The notes beneath the pieces were generated by a model. The model had not been told where the DNA came from and made no database searches. It saw only the letters and a list, made by a program, of their open reading frames with translations. DNA of 64,000 nucleotides from contig NZ_CP132335.1 of the NCBI RefSeq assembly GCF_030758295.1, forward strand, positions 968,412 to 1,032,411. Direction: 5' to 3'. This DNA comes from Pararhizobium sp. IMCC21322 (lineage in GTDB: Bacteria; Pseudomonadota; Alphaproteobacteria; Rhizobiales; GCA-2746425). The position numbers were made by a program, and so were the translations under genes. Below, piece by piece: positions 35,701-45,484 of this stretch (positions within the stretch are counted from its first letter, which is position 1; the number at the start of each line of letters is the position of its first letter).

Positions 35701-36218
35701 GACGCAGGCTCCTTGGTTGATTGGGCCGTTTTCAGATGTTCGACAGTTTCCAGATGATTCGTATGCACAGAATTGCTTCGCGTTGTGTCATCATCGTGAA
35801 TCTTGATGTCAATTTTGCGGACAATACGCTCCGGCTGAGGCCGAACAAGATCGATATTCAACAAACCGTCCTTCAGATCAGCTCCGAGTATCTCCATACC
35901 ATCTGCCAGCAGGAATGCCCGCTGGAACTGGCGCGCAGCAATGCCGCGATGCAGATATTCCCGGCTGTCATCTTCCTGTTGACGTCCACGGATCACCAAT
36001 TGGCGCTCCTCAACGGCAACGTCCAGTTCCTGGCGTGAGAAGCCAGCCACCGCAAGTGTAATGCGCAACACATCACTTTTGGTACTTTGTTCCGATCTGA
36101 TCCGTTCAATATTGTACGGAGGATAGCCATCAGAGGATTTGGCCACACGGTCCAAAACACGTTCAATTTCGTCAAAGCCCAGCATAAAAGGGCTGGAAAA
36201 CGCCGATACGCGCGTCAT
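35697..36218 (-). CDS. Hsp20 family small heat-shock protein
   Basis: A 173-residue small heat-shock protein. The alpha-crystallin domain covers about residues 33-130 (YPPYNIERI, LRITLAVAGFSRQELDVAVEERQLVIRG, LLNIDLVRPQPERI), with a long polar C-terminal tail. It binds unfolding proteins as a large oligomer in the cytoplasm. An RpoH-like promoter lies 71-99 bases upstream, and AGGAAAGGA precedes the start. It is coupled to the DUF1150 gene. Confidence 0.93.
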   Translation of the reverse strand: MTRVSAFSSPFMLGFDEIERVLDRVAKSSDGYPPYNIERIRSEQSTKSDVLRITLAVAGFSRQELDVAVEERQLVIRGRQQEDDSREYLHRGIAARQFQRAFLLADGMEILGADLKDGLLNIDLVRPQPERIVRKIDIKIHDDDTTRSNSVHTNHLETVEHLKTAQSTKEPAS

Positions 36219-36288
36219 GATTAGTCCTTTCCTTCGGCCCTAAAAGCGGCCAATCAGCGATCCCGTAAGGCAATCGCCGTTATTGAGA

Positions 36289-36317
36289 ATATGGTACGAA
36301 CCAAAGGAAGCTTCAAG
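36289..36317 (-). promoter_or_regulatory. RpoH (sigma-32)-like heat-shock promoter of hsp20
   Basis: On the minus strand CTTGAA (complement of 36312-36317) and CCATAT (complement of 36289-36294) are separated by 17 bases, close to the alphaproteobacterial RpoH consensus. The gene downstream encodes Hsp20, which supports the reading. Confidence 0.7.
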
Positions 36318-36408
36318 AGAGACGTGTGTTTTGTGCAACAAGGAGGCCGCGCCGTCAGGTTTTCCAACAGGGACAGAATATCAAAAGGGTTCGGATTCAG
36401 AGCGTCTA

Positions 36409-37054
36409 TTATTGCTGCGAGCGGTTGCCAATACCGATACACAGGGACACAGGAGTTCCATTTGGCATATTGCCGGCACCACCCAGCACATCCAGCGTAA
36501 TCGCGCCATTAGCCACACAGCTTGCATGAATGGCCGTCGCGTTGCTCTCTGGAATGCCATAGGTGAGGGTAGACACAAATTGCCCGGTACGATCATCTCT
36601 ATGTTGACTGGCAAACCACAAAGGACCGCCGCCAAAGCTGGCGGGTTGTTGCTGCGCAACGGCTCCGGTCCAGCCGCAATTTGCTTTGAAATCATCCAGT
36701 GCCTTGCGTGATCCGCGCAGGCCAAAATCGTGGCGCTGGCCGTCAACCAGAAGAGTGACCGGGCGGATTGCGCCCGCAGGACCATTTTCGCTGCTGATGG
36801 ATGGCAGGTTTACCAGGGCAGGTCGGCCATTGCTTGGCGCTGTGGGAGCCGGAGCCTCTGTGAAAAACTCCTTGTCAATTTGACAGGCAACAATTCCGGC
36901 ACCCAGCGCCAGAATTCCAAGCGCTATGGCCTCTGGCGCAGACAGATCGTCATCCGGTTTGTTTTGCTGTGCAAAGCTGCTGGTGACGCCCGCAAAAAAT
37001 CAGCATGGCTGCAAAAACGAGGCTGAAAAGGCCCGAAGAAATACGCGAATACAA
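36409..37054 (-). pseudogene. secreted protein gene with apparent one-base frameshift in the signal peptide
   Basis: From 36999 down to 36409 the minus strand has an open frame of about 195 codons with a coherent protein (FFTEAPAP, RPVTLLVDGQRHDFGLRG, FKANCGWTGAV, GIPESNATAIHASC, ending NRSQQ), but it has no ATG, GTG or TTG near its start. Just upstream in another frame a signal-peptide-like stretch reads SSGLFSLVFAAMLIF. Removing one T from the run of six (complement of 36994-36999) joins them as AAMLIFAGVTSSFA-QQN, a proper signal peptide and cleavage site, giving 214 residues from a TTG at 37054. Either a real mutation, phase variation or a sequencing error. The family is not recognised. 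Confidence 0.7.
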
Positions 37055-37151
37055 GTGTACTGCCCCAATATGACAACCGCAAAGCCCTCAGCAACTGCGA
37101 TCCAGCTTGTACTGTTATTCTGGAAATCAGCCTATACGGAACAACAAGGCG

Positions 37152-37168
37152 GGTGCAAATATTGCACC
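37152..37168. repeat. 17-bp perfect palindrome between tRNA-Ala and the frameshifted gene
   Basis: GGTGCAA and TTGCACC flank ATA. It is about 50 bp beyond the 3' end of tRNA-Ala and about 100 bp upstream of the proposed TTG start; it lacks a T-run and so is not an obvious terminator. Confidence 0.5.
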
Positions 37169-37216
37169 GCTGACCAAGGGGCTGACCAGGGGCTTCGTCT
37201 GGGAGAAATTGGGGAA

Positions 37217-37292
<76 letters not shown>

Positions 37293-37452
37293 AATGCAAT
37301 TTGTGTTGTGAACAACCGCCAATTTGCCGCGCGGTTTTAGGAAGGCCTTGGCAAAAGATCAAGCGGTATTTTCGCTCATTTCAATTTGCCCGAACGGTGG
37401 TGCCCGAACCGGGGGCGATCAATGGCGTCACCGGTCCGTCGTTGCAGGATGA

Positions 37453-37905
37453 TCAATTATCTTCGTCTTTGCCGCTTGATGGCACAACGATCACCGCGCT
37501 GTCATCATCATCGTCTTCCAGGAAGGTGTCATCATCTTCCGAGTCGTCATCGTCATCATCATCAATGTCAATGCCAACATCGATGTCGATGTTTTCTTCG
37601 CTATCATCATCATCGTCGTCGTCATCATCGTCATCGAGGCCGGCAGCTTTCACGGCACCGGTTGAACCATCCTCATCATCTGCGTCTTCCAGAGTGACCA
37701 GTTCGGCGTTTTCCAACTCTTCTTCTTCCTCTACCTTGGGCTTGGCTTTCACCGGCGCAGCCTTTTCAGGCTTGGATCTGGACACGGCCGCCAGAACGAA
37801 AGGCGTCTCGCATTTGGGGCAGATAATCGGGTCGCGTTTCAGATCGTAAAACCGGGCGCCGCAATTGCCGCAGGTCCGCTTGGTTCCAAGTTCTTCTTTA
37901 GCCAT
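37453..37905 (-). CDS. TIGR02300 family protein (zinc-ribbon-like, very acidic tail)
   Basis: A 150-residue protein. The N-terminus (residues 1-40) has two CxxC pairs, CGNCGARFYDLKRDPIICPKC, likely a zinc ribbon. The remaining two thirds are extremely acidic, with long Asp runs. TIGR02300 is an alphaproteobacterial family of unknown function, usually encoded next to aroA as here. The Asp-rich tail varies in length between relatives and may bind cations or basic proteins (inference). It is divergent from aroA, which starts about 300 bp away. Confidence 0.9.
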   Translation of the reverse strand: MAKEELGTKRTCGNCGARFYDLKRDPIICPKCETPFVLAAVSRSKPEKAAPVKAKPKVEEEEELENAELVTLEDADDEDGSTGAVKAAGLDDDDDDDDDDDSEENIDIDVGIDIDDDDDDDSEDDDTFLEDDDDDSAVIVVPSSGKDEDN

Positions 37906-38162
37906 ATTCTTGCCTCTGTCTTTTCTGTCGCAGGTGTCTGACTGTCGCAGCGCTACCTTCTAGAGAGATCTGTCGCGCCCGTGCCCAGCCCGTCTGTCAT
38001 TGCCGGAAATTGGACCTGCAGATAGCGACCCGGACCCGGACTGTCAAAGCAAAACATTGATGAAATGCGCAAGAAACAAAACAACAGCCCTGTTTCGCCC
38101 TTCAAACCGGCATCGCAACATGCTAACGGCTGCGCCCATAACAGGTTTGTGGCCGCAGGTGA

Positions 38163-39554
<1,392 letters not shown>

Positions 39555-39562
39555 GCGATAGA

Positions 39563-40204
39563 ATGGCTGCGCAAAAACTGCCCCTCACTGTCGCGATTGA
39601 CGGTCCTGCTGCATCCGGTAAGGGTACGCTGGCCCGTCGCCTGGCAGCAGAATTTGACCTGCCTTATCTGGATACCGGACTGACCTACCGCGCAGTTGCC
39701 GCCAAAATGCAGGCCGAAGATCAGGCTCTGGATGATGAAGGGGCCGCCATCAAAGCGGCACAAAGCCTAGATCTGGCAACGCTGGACCGGGTTTTTCTAT
39801 CGGATCACCAGATTGGCGCTGCAGCGTCAAAAGTGGCTGTCATGCCAAAACTGCGCGCCGAGCTGGTGACCCTGCAGCGCGGGTTTGCGGTAAAAGGCGC
39901 TGTCATGGATGGACGCGATATTGGCACCGTCGTGTGTCCGAATGCACAGGTAAAGCTGTTTGTGACAGCCAGCGCGGAAGCACGTGCGGAGCGGCGTTTC
40001 AAGGAAGTTGAAGCAAGGGGTGATGCCTCCAGCTATGCCGATATTCTGCGTGATATCAGGCAAAGAGACGCGCGCGACAGCTCAAGATCCGTCTCGCCTT
40101 TGGAGAAAGCTGCCGATGCGCACTTGATTGATACCACTAATATGGATATAGAAACCGCGTTTCTTTCAGCGAAAACCCTGGTTTTGCAGGCAGTCGAGCG
40201 TTAG
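39563..40204 (+). CDS. cmk: cytidylate kinase
   Basis: A 213-residue nucleoside monophosphate kinase with the P-loop [11 protein letters not shown] (11-21), [10 protein letters not shown], and [23 protein letters not shown], all typical of bacterial CMP kinase. It phosphorylates CMP and dCMP. It lies between aroA (8 bp) and rpsA (174 bp), the standard aroA-cmk-rpsA order. Confidence 0.96.
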   Translation: MAAQKLPLTVAIDGPAASGKGTLARRLAAEFDLPYLDTGLTYRAVAAKMQAEDQALDDEGAAIKAAQSLDLATLDRVFLSDHQIGAAASKVAVMPKLRAELVTLQRGFAVKGAVMDGRDIGTVVCPNAQVKLFVTASAEARAERRFKEVEARGDASSYADILRDIRQRDARDSSRSVSPLEKAADAHLIDTTNMDIETAFLSAKTLVLQAVER

Positions 40205-40225
40205 AAACACATATCAGTTGCCGAA

Positions 40226-40280
40226 TTTGGACCATGCGCCACAGTTTGTTGGAGTGCTTTAAGGCACCAACAGGTCCAAA
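40226..40280 (+). promoter_or_regulatory. structured leader of rpsA (two-tier hairpin)
   Basis: TTTGGACC (40226-40233) pairs with GGTCCAAA (40273-40280), and inside it GTTGG-a-GTGC (40248-40257) pairs with GCACCAAC (40264-40271) around TTTAAG. A 14-base bulge lies on the 5' side. There is no T-run, so it is not a terminator. It sits about 100 bases before the rpsA start. A role in S1 autoregulation is inferred by analogy with the Escherichia coli rpsA leader. Confidence 0.6.
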
Positions 40281-40377
40281 CCGGCTTTCATCAACACCAA
40301 CCTGGCGCATTGCGACCGGCCATATTTGACTGGCACTGAGGTGTCCCGAGACCGGCCATCGCATTCTAGGAGAATTC

Positions 40378-42078
40378 ATGAATATCGAAACACCAAGCCG
40401 CGAAGATTTCGCAGCTCTTCTTGACGAAACCTTCGGATCAGAAACGCAGCAAGAAGGCAGCGTGATCAAGGGTACAGTCATTGCTTTTGAAAAAGATCTG
40501 GCCGTCATTGATGTGGGCCTGAAAGTTGAAGGCCGTATTTCCGTTCGGGAATTTGGTCATCAGGACAAAACCGGCGGTCTGTCCATCGGTGACGAAGTTG
40601 AAGTTTACCTTGAGCGTATTGAAAACGCGCTTGGTGAAGCTGTTCTGTCCCGTGAAAAAGCCCGTCGTGAAGAAAGCTGGGTTCGTCTCGAAGTGTCCTT
40701 CGAAAAGGGCGAAAAAGTTACCGGTCAGATTTTCAATTCCGTCAAGGGTGGCTTTACTGTCGATCTTGAAGGGGCTGTTGCCTTCCTTCCGCGCAGTCAG
40801 GTGGATATCCGCCCAGTGCGCGATGTAGGCCCGTTGATGAACAATCCGCAGCCATTCCAGATTCTGAAAATGGACAAGCGTCGCGGCAACATCGTTGTGT
40901 CCCGCCGTGCCATTCTGGAAGAAACTCGCGCCGAACAGCGTTCCGAAATCGTCCAGAATCTTCAGGAAGGTCAGGTCATGGAAGGTGTTGTCAAAAACAT
41001 CACCGATTATGGCGCATTCGTAGACCTTGGCGGCATCGATGGCCTGCTTCACGTGACCGATATGGCCTGGCGCCGTATCAACCACCCAAGCGAAGTTCTG
41101 ACAATCGGCCAGACGGTCAATGTTCAGATCATCCGGGTGAACCACGAAACGCAGCGCATCTCGCTTGGTATGAAACAGCTGGAAAGCGATCCATGGGAAG
41201 GCATCGATGCGAAATATCCGCTCGAAGCCAAATTCACTGGCCGCGTGACCAATATCACTGACTATGGTGCATTCGTTGAACTGGAGCCAGGCATTGAAGG
41301 TCTGATCCACGTTTCCGAAATGTCCTGGACCAAGAAAAACGTCCATCCGGGCAAAATCGTCTCTACATCTCAGGAAGTGGAAGTGCTTGTTCTGGAAGTA
41401 GATCCATCCAAGCGTCGTATTTCGCTGGGTCTGAAACAGGCTATGGACAATCCTTGGACATCGTTTGCTGACAAATTCCCAATCGGAACCATTGTCGAAG
41501 GCGAAGTGAAGAACAAGACTGAGTTCGGTCTGTTCGTTGGTCTGGATGGCGATGTCGACGGCATGGTTCACTTGTCCGATCTGGATTGGAAACGTTCCGG
41601 CGAAGAGATGATCGAAGAGTTCAAAAAAGGCGACATGGTGAAAGCCATTGTACTTGACGTGGACACAGACAAAGAACGTATCTCTCTTGGTATCAAGCAG
41701 CTTGATGGCGATCCGTTCGCTGATGCTGCAGCTTCCGGTGAACTGCGCAAGGGTGCGGTTGTAACCTGTGAAGTGTCCGAAGTTCAGGAAAACGGACTGG
41801 AAGTGAAGATTGCAGACACCGATCTGTCAGCCTTCATCCGCCGCTCCGATCTGTCCCGCGAACGCTCCGAGCAGCGTCCTGACCGTTTTGCCGTTGGCGA
41901 AAAGTTCGACGCCCGGATCACCAACTTCGACAAGAAAGCCCGCAAGGTTGCCCTGTCGATCAAGGCTCTGGAAATTGCAGAAGAGAAAGAAGCCGTGGCA
42001 CAATACGGCTCCACCGCTTCCGGCGCATCGCTTGGCGATATTCTGGGTGCAGCTCTGAAAGGTCAGGACGACGAATAA
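40378..42078 (+). CDS. rpsA: 30S ribosomal protein S1
   Basis: A 566-residue S1 with six S1 (OB-fold) repeats in line. Repeats 3 and 4 show the classical VxxITDYGAFVDLGG-IDGLLHVTDMAW and ITDYGAFVELEPGIEGLIHVSEMSW forms. It binds mRNA and helps 30S initiation on structured or weak sites. AGGAGAATTC precedes ATG 40378. A structured leader precedes it and a strong terminator follows at 42129-42161. Confidence 0.97.
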   Translation: MNIETPSREDFAALLDETFGSETQQEGSVIKGTVIAFEKDLAVIDVGLKVEGRISVREFGHQDKTGGLSIGDEVEVYLERIENALGEAVLSREKARREESWVRLEVSFEKGEKVTGQIFNSVKGGFTVDLEGAVAFLPRSQVDIRPVRDVGPLMNNPQPFQILKMDKRRGNIVVSRRAILEETRAEQRSEIVQNLQEGQVMEGVVKNITDYGAFVDLGGIDGLLHVTDMAWRRINHPSEVLTIGQTVNVQIIRVNHETQRISLGMKQLESDPWEGIDAKYPLEAKFTGRVTNITDYGAFVELEPGIEGLIHVSEMSWTKKNVHPGKIVSTSQEVEVLVLEVDPSKRRISLGLKQAMDNPWTSFADKFPIGTIVEGEVKNKTEFGLFVGLDGDVDGMVHLSDLDWKRSGEEMIEEFKKGDMVKAIVLDVDTDKERISLGIKQLDGDPFADAAASGELRKGAVVTCEVSEVQENGLEVKIADTDLSAFIRRSDLSRERSEQRPDRFAVGEKFDARITNFDKKARKVALSIKALEIAEEKEAVAQYGSTASGASLGDILGAALKGQDDE

Positions 42079-42128
42079 AATCGTCTCTGACTGATCCGGA
42101 TTGTAAATTCGGATTGAGATACATTTTA

Positions 42129-42161
42129 AAACCGGCGCAGTATTCCTGCGCCGGTTTTTTG
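42129..42161 (+). terminator. intrinsic terminator of rpsA
   Basis: AAACCGGCGCAG (42129-42140) pairs with CTGCGCCGGTTT (42146-42157) around five bases, followed by further T. Confidence 0.95.
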
Positions 42162-42372
42162 TTGGCCGGATGATGACGCTTGGAACGATGGCCGTTGGTA
42201 ACTTGTGCAGCTTTGGCAAAAGGAAATGGGGCAGGGGCGGACCCCGGGTGAACAGCGCGCTCGCGCCATCCTTAATAATTCATTAAGCATGCAAGCTATG
42301 CCAGCTTGTGTGTTACTGGGTTTTTCATTGCGCAATGATGCGCACTTTCCCACCTACAGATCGGTCTAAAAC

Positions 42373-42723
42373 ATGCAAATTCCTGAATGGACGAAACCCG
42401 CACTCATGGGCGCGGCAGTGGGCGCCATCGCATTGGCTGTTGTTGGATTCAATTGGAGCGGTTGGGTTACCGGTGCTTCAGCTTCCGAAATGTCCGGCAA
42501 GCAATCAATGGCAGCTGTTGCTGCAGCGCTTACGCCTTATTGTGTTCAGAACTCTGAATCTGACCCCAAATCCGTTGAAATCTTGGCGGAGATTGAGAGC
42601 GCCAGTACTTATCAGCGACGTGGCATCGTTGAAAAAGCTGGATGGGCGACGCCCCTTGGAGCTGAAAAACCAGACAGAGCCCTGGCAGAATCTTGCCAGA
42701 TTGCACTGACCAACGACAATTGA
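42373..42723 (+). CDS. small membrane-anchored protein of unknown function
   Basis: A 116-residue protein with one N-terminal hydrophobic segment (about residues 10-32) acting as an anchor or uncleaved signal. A polar C-terminal part with two cysteines (YCVQN and ESCQI) probably sits in the periplasm. Segments such as EIESASTYQRRGIVEKAGWA recall small conserved proteins of Rhizobiales without a named domain. It stands alone between rpsA and rimP and is followed by a long hairpin at 42742-42777. Confidence 0.7.
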   Translation: MQIPEWTKPALMGAAVGAIALAVVGFNWSGWVTGASASEMSGKQSMAAVAAALTPYCVQNSESDPKSVEILAEIESASTYQRRGIVEKAGWATPLGAEKPDRALAESCQIALTNDN

Positions 42724-42741
42724 TTAAAGACAATTGACCAA

Positions 42742-42777
42742 CTTTCGCCGGCAAAAAAGAAACATCGCCGGCGAAAG
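42742..42777 (+). repeat. 11-bp perfect inverted repeat after the 42373 gene
   Basis: CTTTCGCCGGC (42742-42752) and GCCGGCGAAAG (42767-42777) around a 14-base A-rich loop. No T-run follows on the plus strand, so it may stabilise the 3' end of the upstream mRNA rather than terminate. Confidence 0.65.
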
Positions 42778-42944
42778 ACCAAAATCGAATTGTCTGGCAC
42801 TCGCCTTAAGCAATATCGGCAGCCGATGACAGTTCGGGGCTTTATCCCGACAAATTTGAGTTCATTCCCGGCTGCTTCAAACCAATCGCTTGCAAATCCC
42901 GCCGCCGCCAATTATATACAGGATAAATCTTGAACACTGTTTGA

Positions 42945-42975
42945 GAGTGGGCCCTACCGGACCCGCTCTTTTTTG
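42945..42975 (+). terminator. intrinsic terminator upstream of rimP
   Basis: GAGTGGG (42945-42951) pairs with CCCGCTC (42962-42968), with one G-T pair, followed by six T. It is about 115 bases before the rimP start and could be an attenuator. Confidence 0.75.
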
Positions 42976-43087
42976 TTGCCGATTGCCCGCTGGTTAACCG
43001 TCGAAACGACGCGCTGGCATTCGGAACTTTGTGATAAAGCCCAAATTTTCTGACAGGGCCGAAATTTACTGATTAGGAACAACGGAT

Positions 43088-43777
43088 ATGGCGGATGATC
43101 CGCGCATTGTAACTGAAACCGGGTTGGATGCCCGCATAGCCATGATTGCCGAGCCTGTCATACAGGATCTGGGCTTCAGGCTTGTGCGTGTGCGCGTCTC
43201 CGGACAGAGCGGTGTAACAGTGCAGATCATGGCGGAACGGCCAACCGGATTGATGACAATCGCCGATTGCGAGGCAATTTCGAAGGCCATGTCTCCGGAA
43301 CTGGATGTTCATGATCCGATTTCCGGCGCTTACCACCTCGAAGTGTCGACGGCCGGTGTTGACCGCCCATTGGTGCGCAAATCGGACTTTGAGCGCTGGG
43401 CCGGACATCTTGCAAGAGTTGAAATGGCCATCACCATTGGCGGGCAACGCCGTTTTCGCGGCCAGCTACTGGGTCTGCGCGAAGAAGGTGACGGCGTGGA
43501 ATTTGGCCTGCGCCCAATGGAAAAGCGCGGCAAGAAAACAAAAGCCAAATCAACAGAAAAATCATTGGTCTTGCCCGGGGCAGATATCTGGTTGCCATTG
43601 GCGGATGTGGCTGACGCCAATCTGATTATGACTGATGAATTGATCGACGCTGCCCGCGCTATGCTGAAAGCGGAAAATCCTGATCTTGATTCCACCACCG
43701 ACGATGGCGCGATGCCTGAACTTGATGGTGACACTGAACTTGAAATTGATACAGAACCTGAACCCAATACTGACTGA
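43088..43777 (+). CDS. rimP: ribosome maturation factor RimP
   Basis: A 229-residue RimP. The N-terminal domain (LDARIAMIAEPVIQDLGFRLVRVRVSG) and the DCEAISKAMSPELDVHDPISGAYHLEVSTAGVDRPL segment are diagnostic. The C-terminal SH3-like domain is followed by an acidic tail of about 45 residues rich in Asp/Glu/Pro. RimP assists 30S subunit maturation. It opens the rimP-nusA-ylxR-infB-rbfA-truB operon; nusA follows after 52 bp. Confidence 0.95.
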   Translation: MADDPRIVTETGLDARIAMIAEPVIQDLGFRLVRVRVSGQSGVTVQIMAERPTGLMTIADCEAISKAMSPELDVHDPISGAYHLEVSTAGVDRPLVRKSDFERWAGHLARVEMAITIGGQRRFRGQLLGLREEGDGVEFGLRPMEKRGKKTKAKSTEKSLVLPGADIWLPLADVADANLIMTDELIDAARAMLKAENPDLDSTTDDGAMPELDGDTELEIDTEPEPNTD

Positions 43778-43829
43778 CCAACAGACCTGCCGGGATCGTT
43801 CCGGTGGCTCCGTTTAGGGAGATAAAGAC

Positions 43830-45455
43830 ATGGCTGTAAGTGCCAACCGACTTGAGTTGTTGCAAATTGCCGAGGCAGTTGCCCGCGAAAAAGTAATCGA
43901 CCGCACCATTGTGATTGCGGCGATGGAAGACGCGATCCAAAAAGCCGCCAAGGCGCGCTATGGATCTGAAACCGATGTCCGCGCGGAAATCAACGACAAG
44001 ACGGGTGAAATTCGTTTGGCTCGCTTGCTGCACGTGGTTGAAGAAGTCGAAAACTCGATGTCGGAAGTCTCTCTGGTGGACGCTATGGCGCGCAATCCGG
44101 AAGCCAAGATTGGCGATGCTTTGTCTGAGCCCCTGCCGCCGATGGATTTTGGCCGTATTGCTGCCCAGTCCGCCAAGCAGGTCATCGTGCAGAAAGTACG
44201 CGAGGCGGAACGCGACCGTCAGTTTGAAGAATATCAGGACCGCATCGGAACCGTGGTCAACGGCACTGTCAAACGTGTTGAATACGGCAATGTCATTGTT
44301 GATCTGGGCCGTGGCGAAGCGATCATCCGCCGTGATGAGTTGATCCCGCGTGAAACGTTCCGTTATGGTGATCGCGTGCGTGCCTACATTCATGATGTGC
44401 GCCGCGAGCAGCGCGGACCGCAGATTTTCCTCTCCCGCAGCCACCCGGCTTTCATGGCCAAGCTGTTTGAAATGGAAGTGCCTGAAATATATGACGGCAT
44501 TATCGAGCTGCGCTCCGTTGCGCGTGATCCTGGCTCCCGTGCCAAGATTGCCGTCATCTCCAATGACAGTTCCATTGATCCCGTAGGTGCCTGTGTGGGT
44601 ATGCGCGGTAGTCGTGTGCAAGCCGTGGTTGGTGAATTGCAGGGCGAGAAAATCGATATCATTCCGTGGTCTCCTGATGCTGCGACCTTTATTGTGAATG
44701 CGCTGCAGCCGGCTGAAGTGGCCAAGGTTGTTCTGGATGAAGATCAGGCGAAAATCGAAGTGGTGGTGCCGGACGAGCAATTGTCACTGGCCATTGGCCG
44801 TCGTGGTCAGAATGTGCGTCTTGCTTCGCAACTGACTGGTTGGGATATTGATATTCTGACTGAAGAAGAGGAATCCCAGCGTCGTCAGAAAGAGTTCGCC
44901 GAACGTACCGAACTCTTTACCAAGGCCCTGGATGTCGATGAAATGGTTGGTCAGCTTCTGTCCACCGAAGGCTTTACCTCGGTTGAGGAAGTGGCCTATG
45001 TGGAACTGGATGAGATTGCCTTCATCGAAGGGTTCGATGATGATACGGCGACTGAAATTCAGACCCGTGCTCGCGAGTATCTTGAAAAGCTGGAAGCTGA
45101 GCAGGATGCAGAGCGAATTGAACTGGGCGTTTCTGATGAACTGCGCGAGATTGAAGGTGTTACAACCGGCATGATGGTCGCATTCGGCAAGAATGATGTT
45201 AAAACTGTTGAAGATTTGGGGTATTGTGCTGCTGACGATTTGATCGGCTGGACAGAACGCAAGGATGGTGAGACCCAACGGTTTGAGGGTATCTTCCCGC
45301 CGGCGGACATGTCCCGCGCTGAAGCCGAAGCCCTGATCATGACAGCGCGTCTGAAATCCGGCCTTATCAGTGCAGAAGATTTGGCGGTTGACGACGAGGC
45401 TGAGGCCGGCGCTGAAGAAGGTGCTGTGCCAGCAGCAGAAGAGGTGGCCCAGTAA
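43830..45455 (+). CDS. nusA: transcription termination/antitermination factor NusA
   Basis: A 541-residue NusA with the N-terminal RNA-polymerase-binding domain (about 1-130), an S1 domain (about 135-200, GTVVNGTVKRVEYGNVIVDLG), two KH domains (about 230-345, including RDPGSRAKIAV and AIGRRGQNVRLASQLTGWDI) and C-terminal helix-hairpin-helix repeats (about 370-500). It modulates pausing, termination and antitermination. AGGGAG lies before ATG 43830. The ylxR gene follows directly. Confidence 0.97.
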   Translation: MAVSANRLELLQIAEAVAREKVIDRTIVIAAMEDAIQKAAKARYGSETDVRAEINDKTGEIRLARLLHVVEEVENSMSEVSLVDAMARNPEAKIGDALSEPLPPMDFGRIAAQSAKQVIVQKVREAERDRQFEEYQDRIGTVVNGTVKRVEYGNVIVDLGRGEAIIRRDELIPRETFRYGDRVRAYIHDVRREQRGPQIFLSRSHPAFMAKLFEMEVPEIYDGIIELRSVARDPGSRAKIAVISNDSSIDPVGACVGMRGSRVQAVVGELQGEKIDIIPWSPDAATFIVNALQPAEVAKVVLDEDQAKIEVVVPDEQLSLAIGRRGQNVRLASQLTGWDIDILTEEEESQRRQKEFAERTELFTKALDVDEMVGQLLSTEGFTSVEEVAYVELDEIAFIEGFDDDTATEIQTRAREYLEKLEAEQDAERIELGVSDELREIEGVTTGMMVAFGKNDVKTVEDLGYCAADDLIGWTERKDGETQRFEGIFPPADMSRAEAEALIMTARLKSGLISAEDLAVDDEAEAGAEEGAVPAAEEVAQ

Positions 45456-45484
45456 GGCGTTTGGTTTCGGCAGGGTTTACGCAC

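Larger units (their letters stand above)
42724..43087. other. 364-bp non-coding region before rimP with two hairpins
   Basis: No gene is seen. A perfect 11-bp hairpin (42742-42777), an AT-rich TATATACAGGATAAAT stretch near 42914 and an intrinsic terminator at 42945-42975 lie here, then about 110 bases to the rimP start. The layout suggests either a small transcript ending at the terminator or an attenuator for the rimP-nusA-infB operon. Confidence 0.55.

Noticed and set aside
36219-36288. ROSE-type RNA thermometer before hsp20
   Set aside because: The leader is short and lacks the conserved 3' hairpin around the ribosome binding site; the RpoH-like promoter is the better explanation of heat control.
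37453-37697. GAT/TCATCA-rich repeat resembling a microsatellite or CRISPR-like array
   Set aside because: It is the Asp-rich tail of the TIGR02300 protein; there are no spacers or fixed-length repeats. No CRISPR array is seen anywhere in the window.
40438-41571. 377-codon open frame on the minus strand
   Set aside because: It lies fully antisense to rpsA, and its protein is low-complexity, rich in His, Phe and Asn, as expected from the complement of S1 codons. It has no family resemblance.
43659-44780. 373-codon open frame on the minus strand
   Set aside because: It is antisense to nusA and the rimP end; composition is that of a shadow frame.
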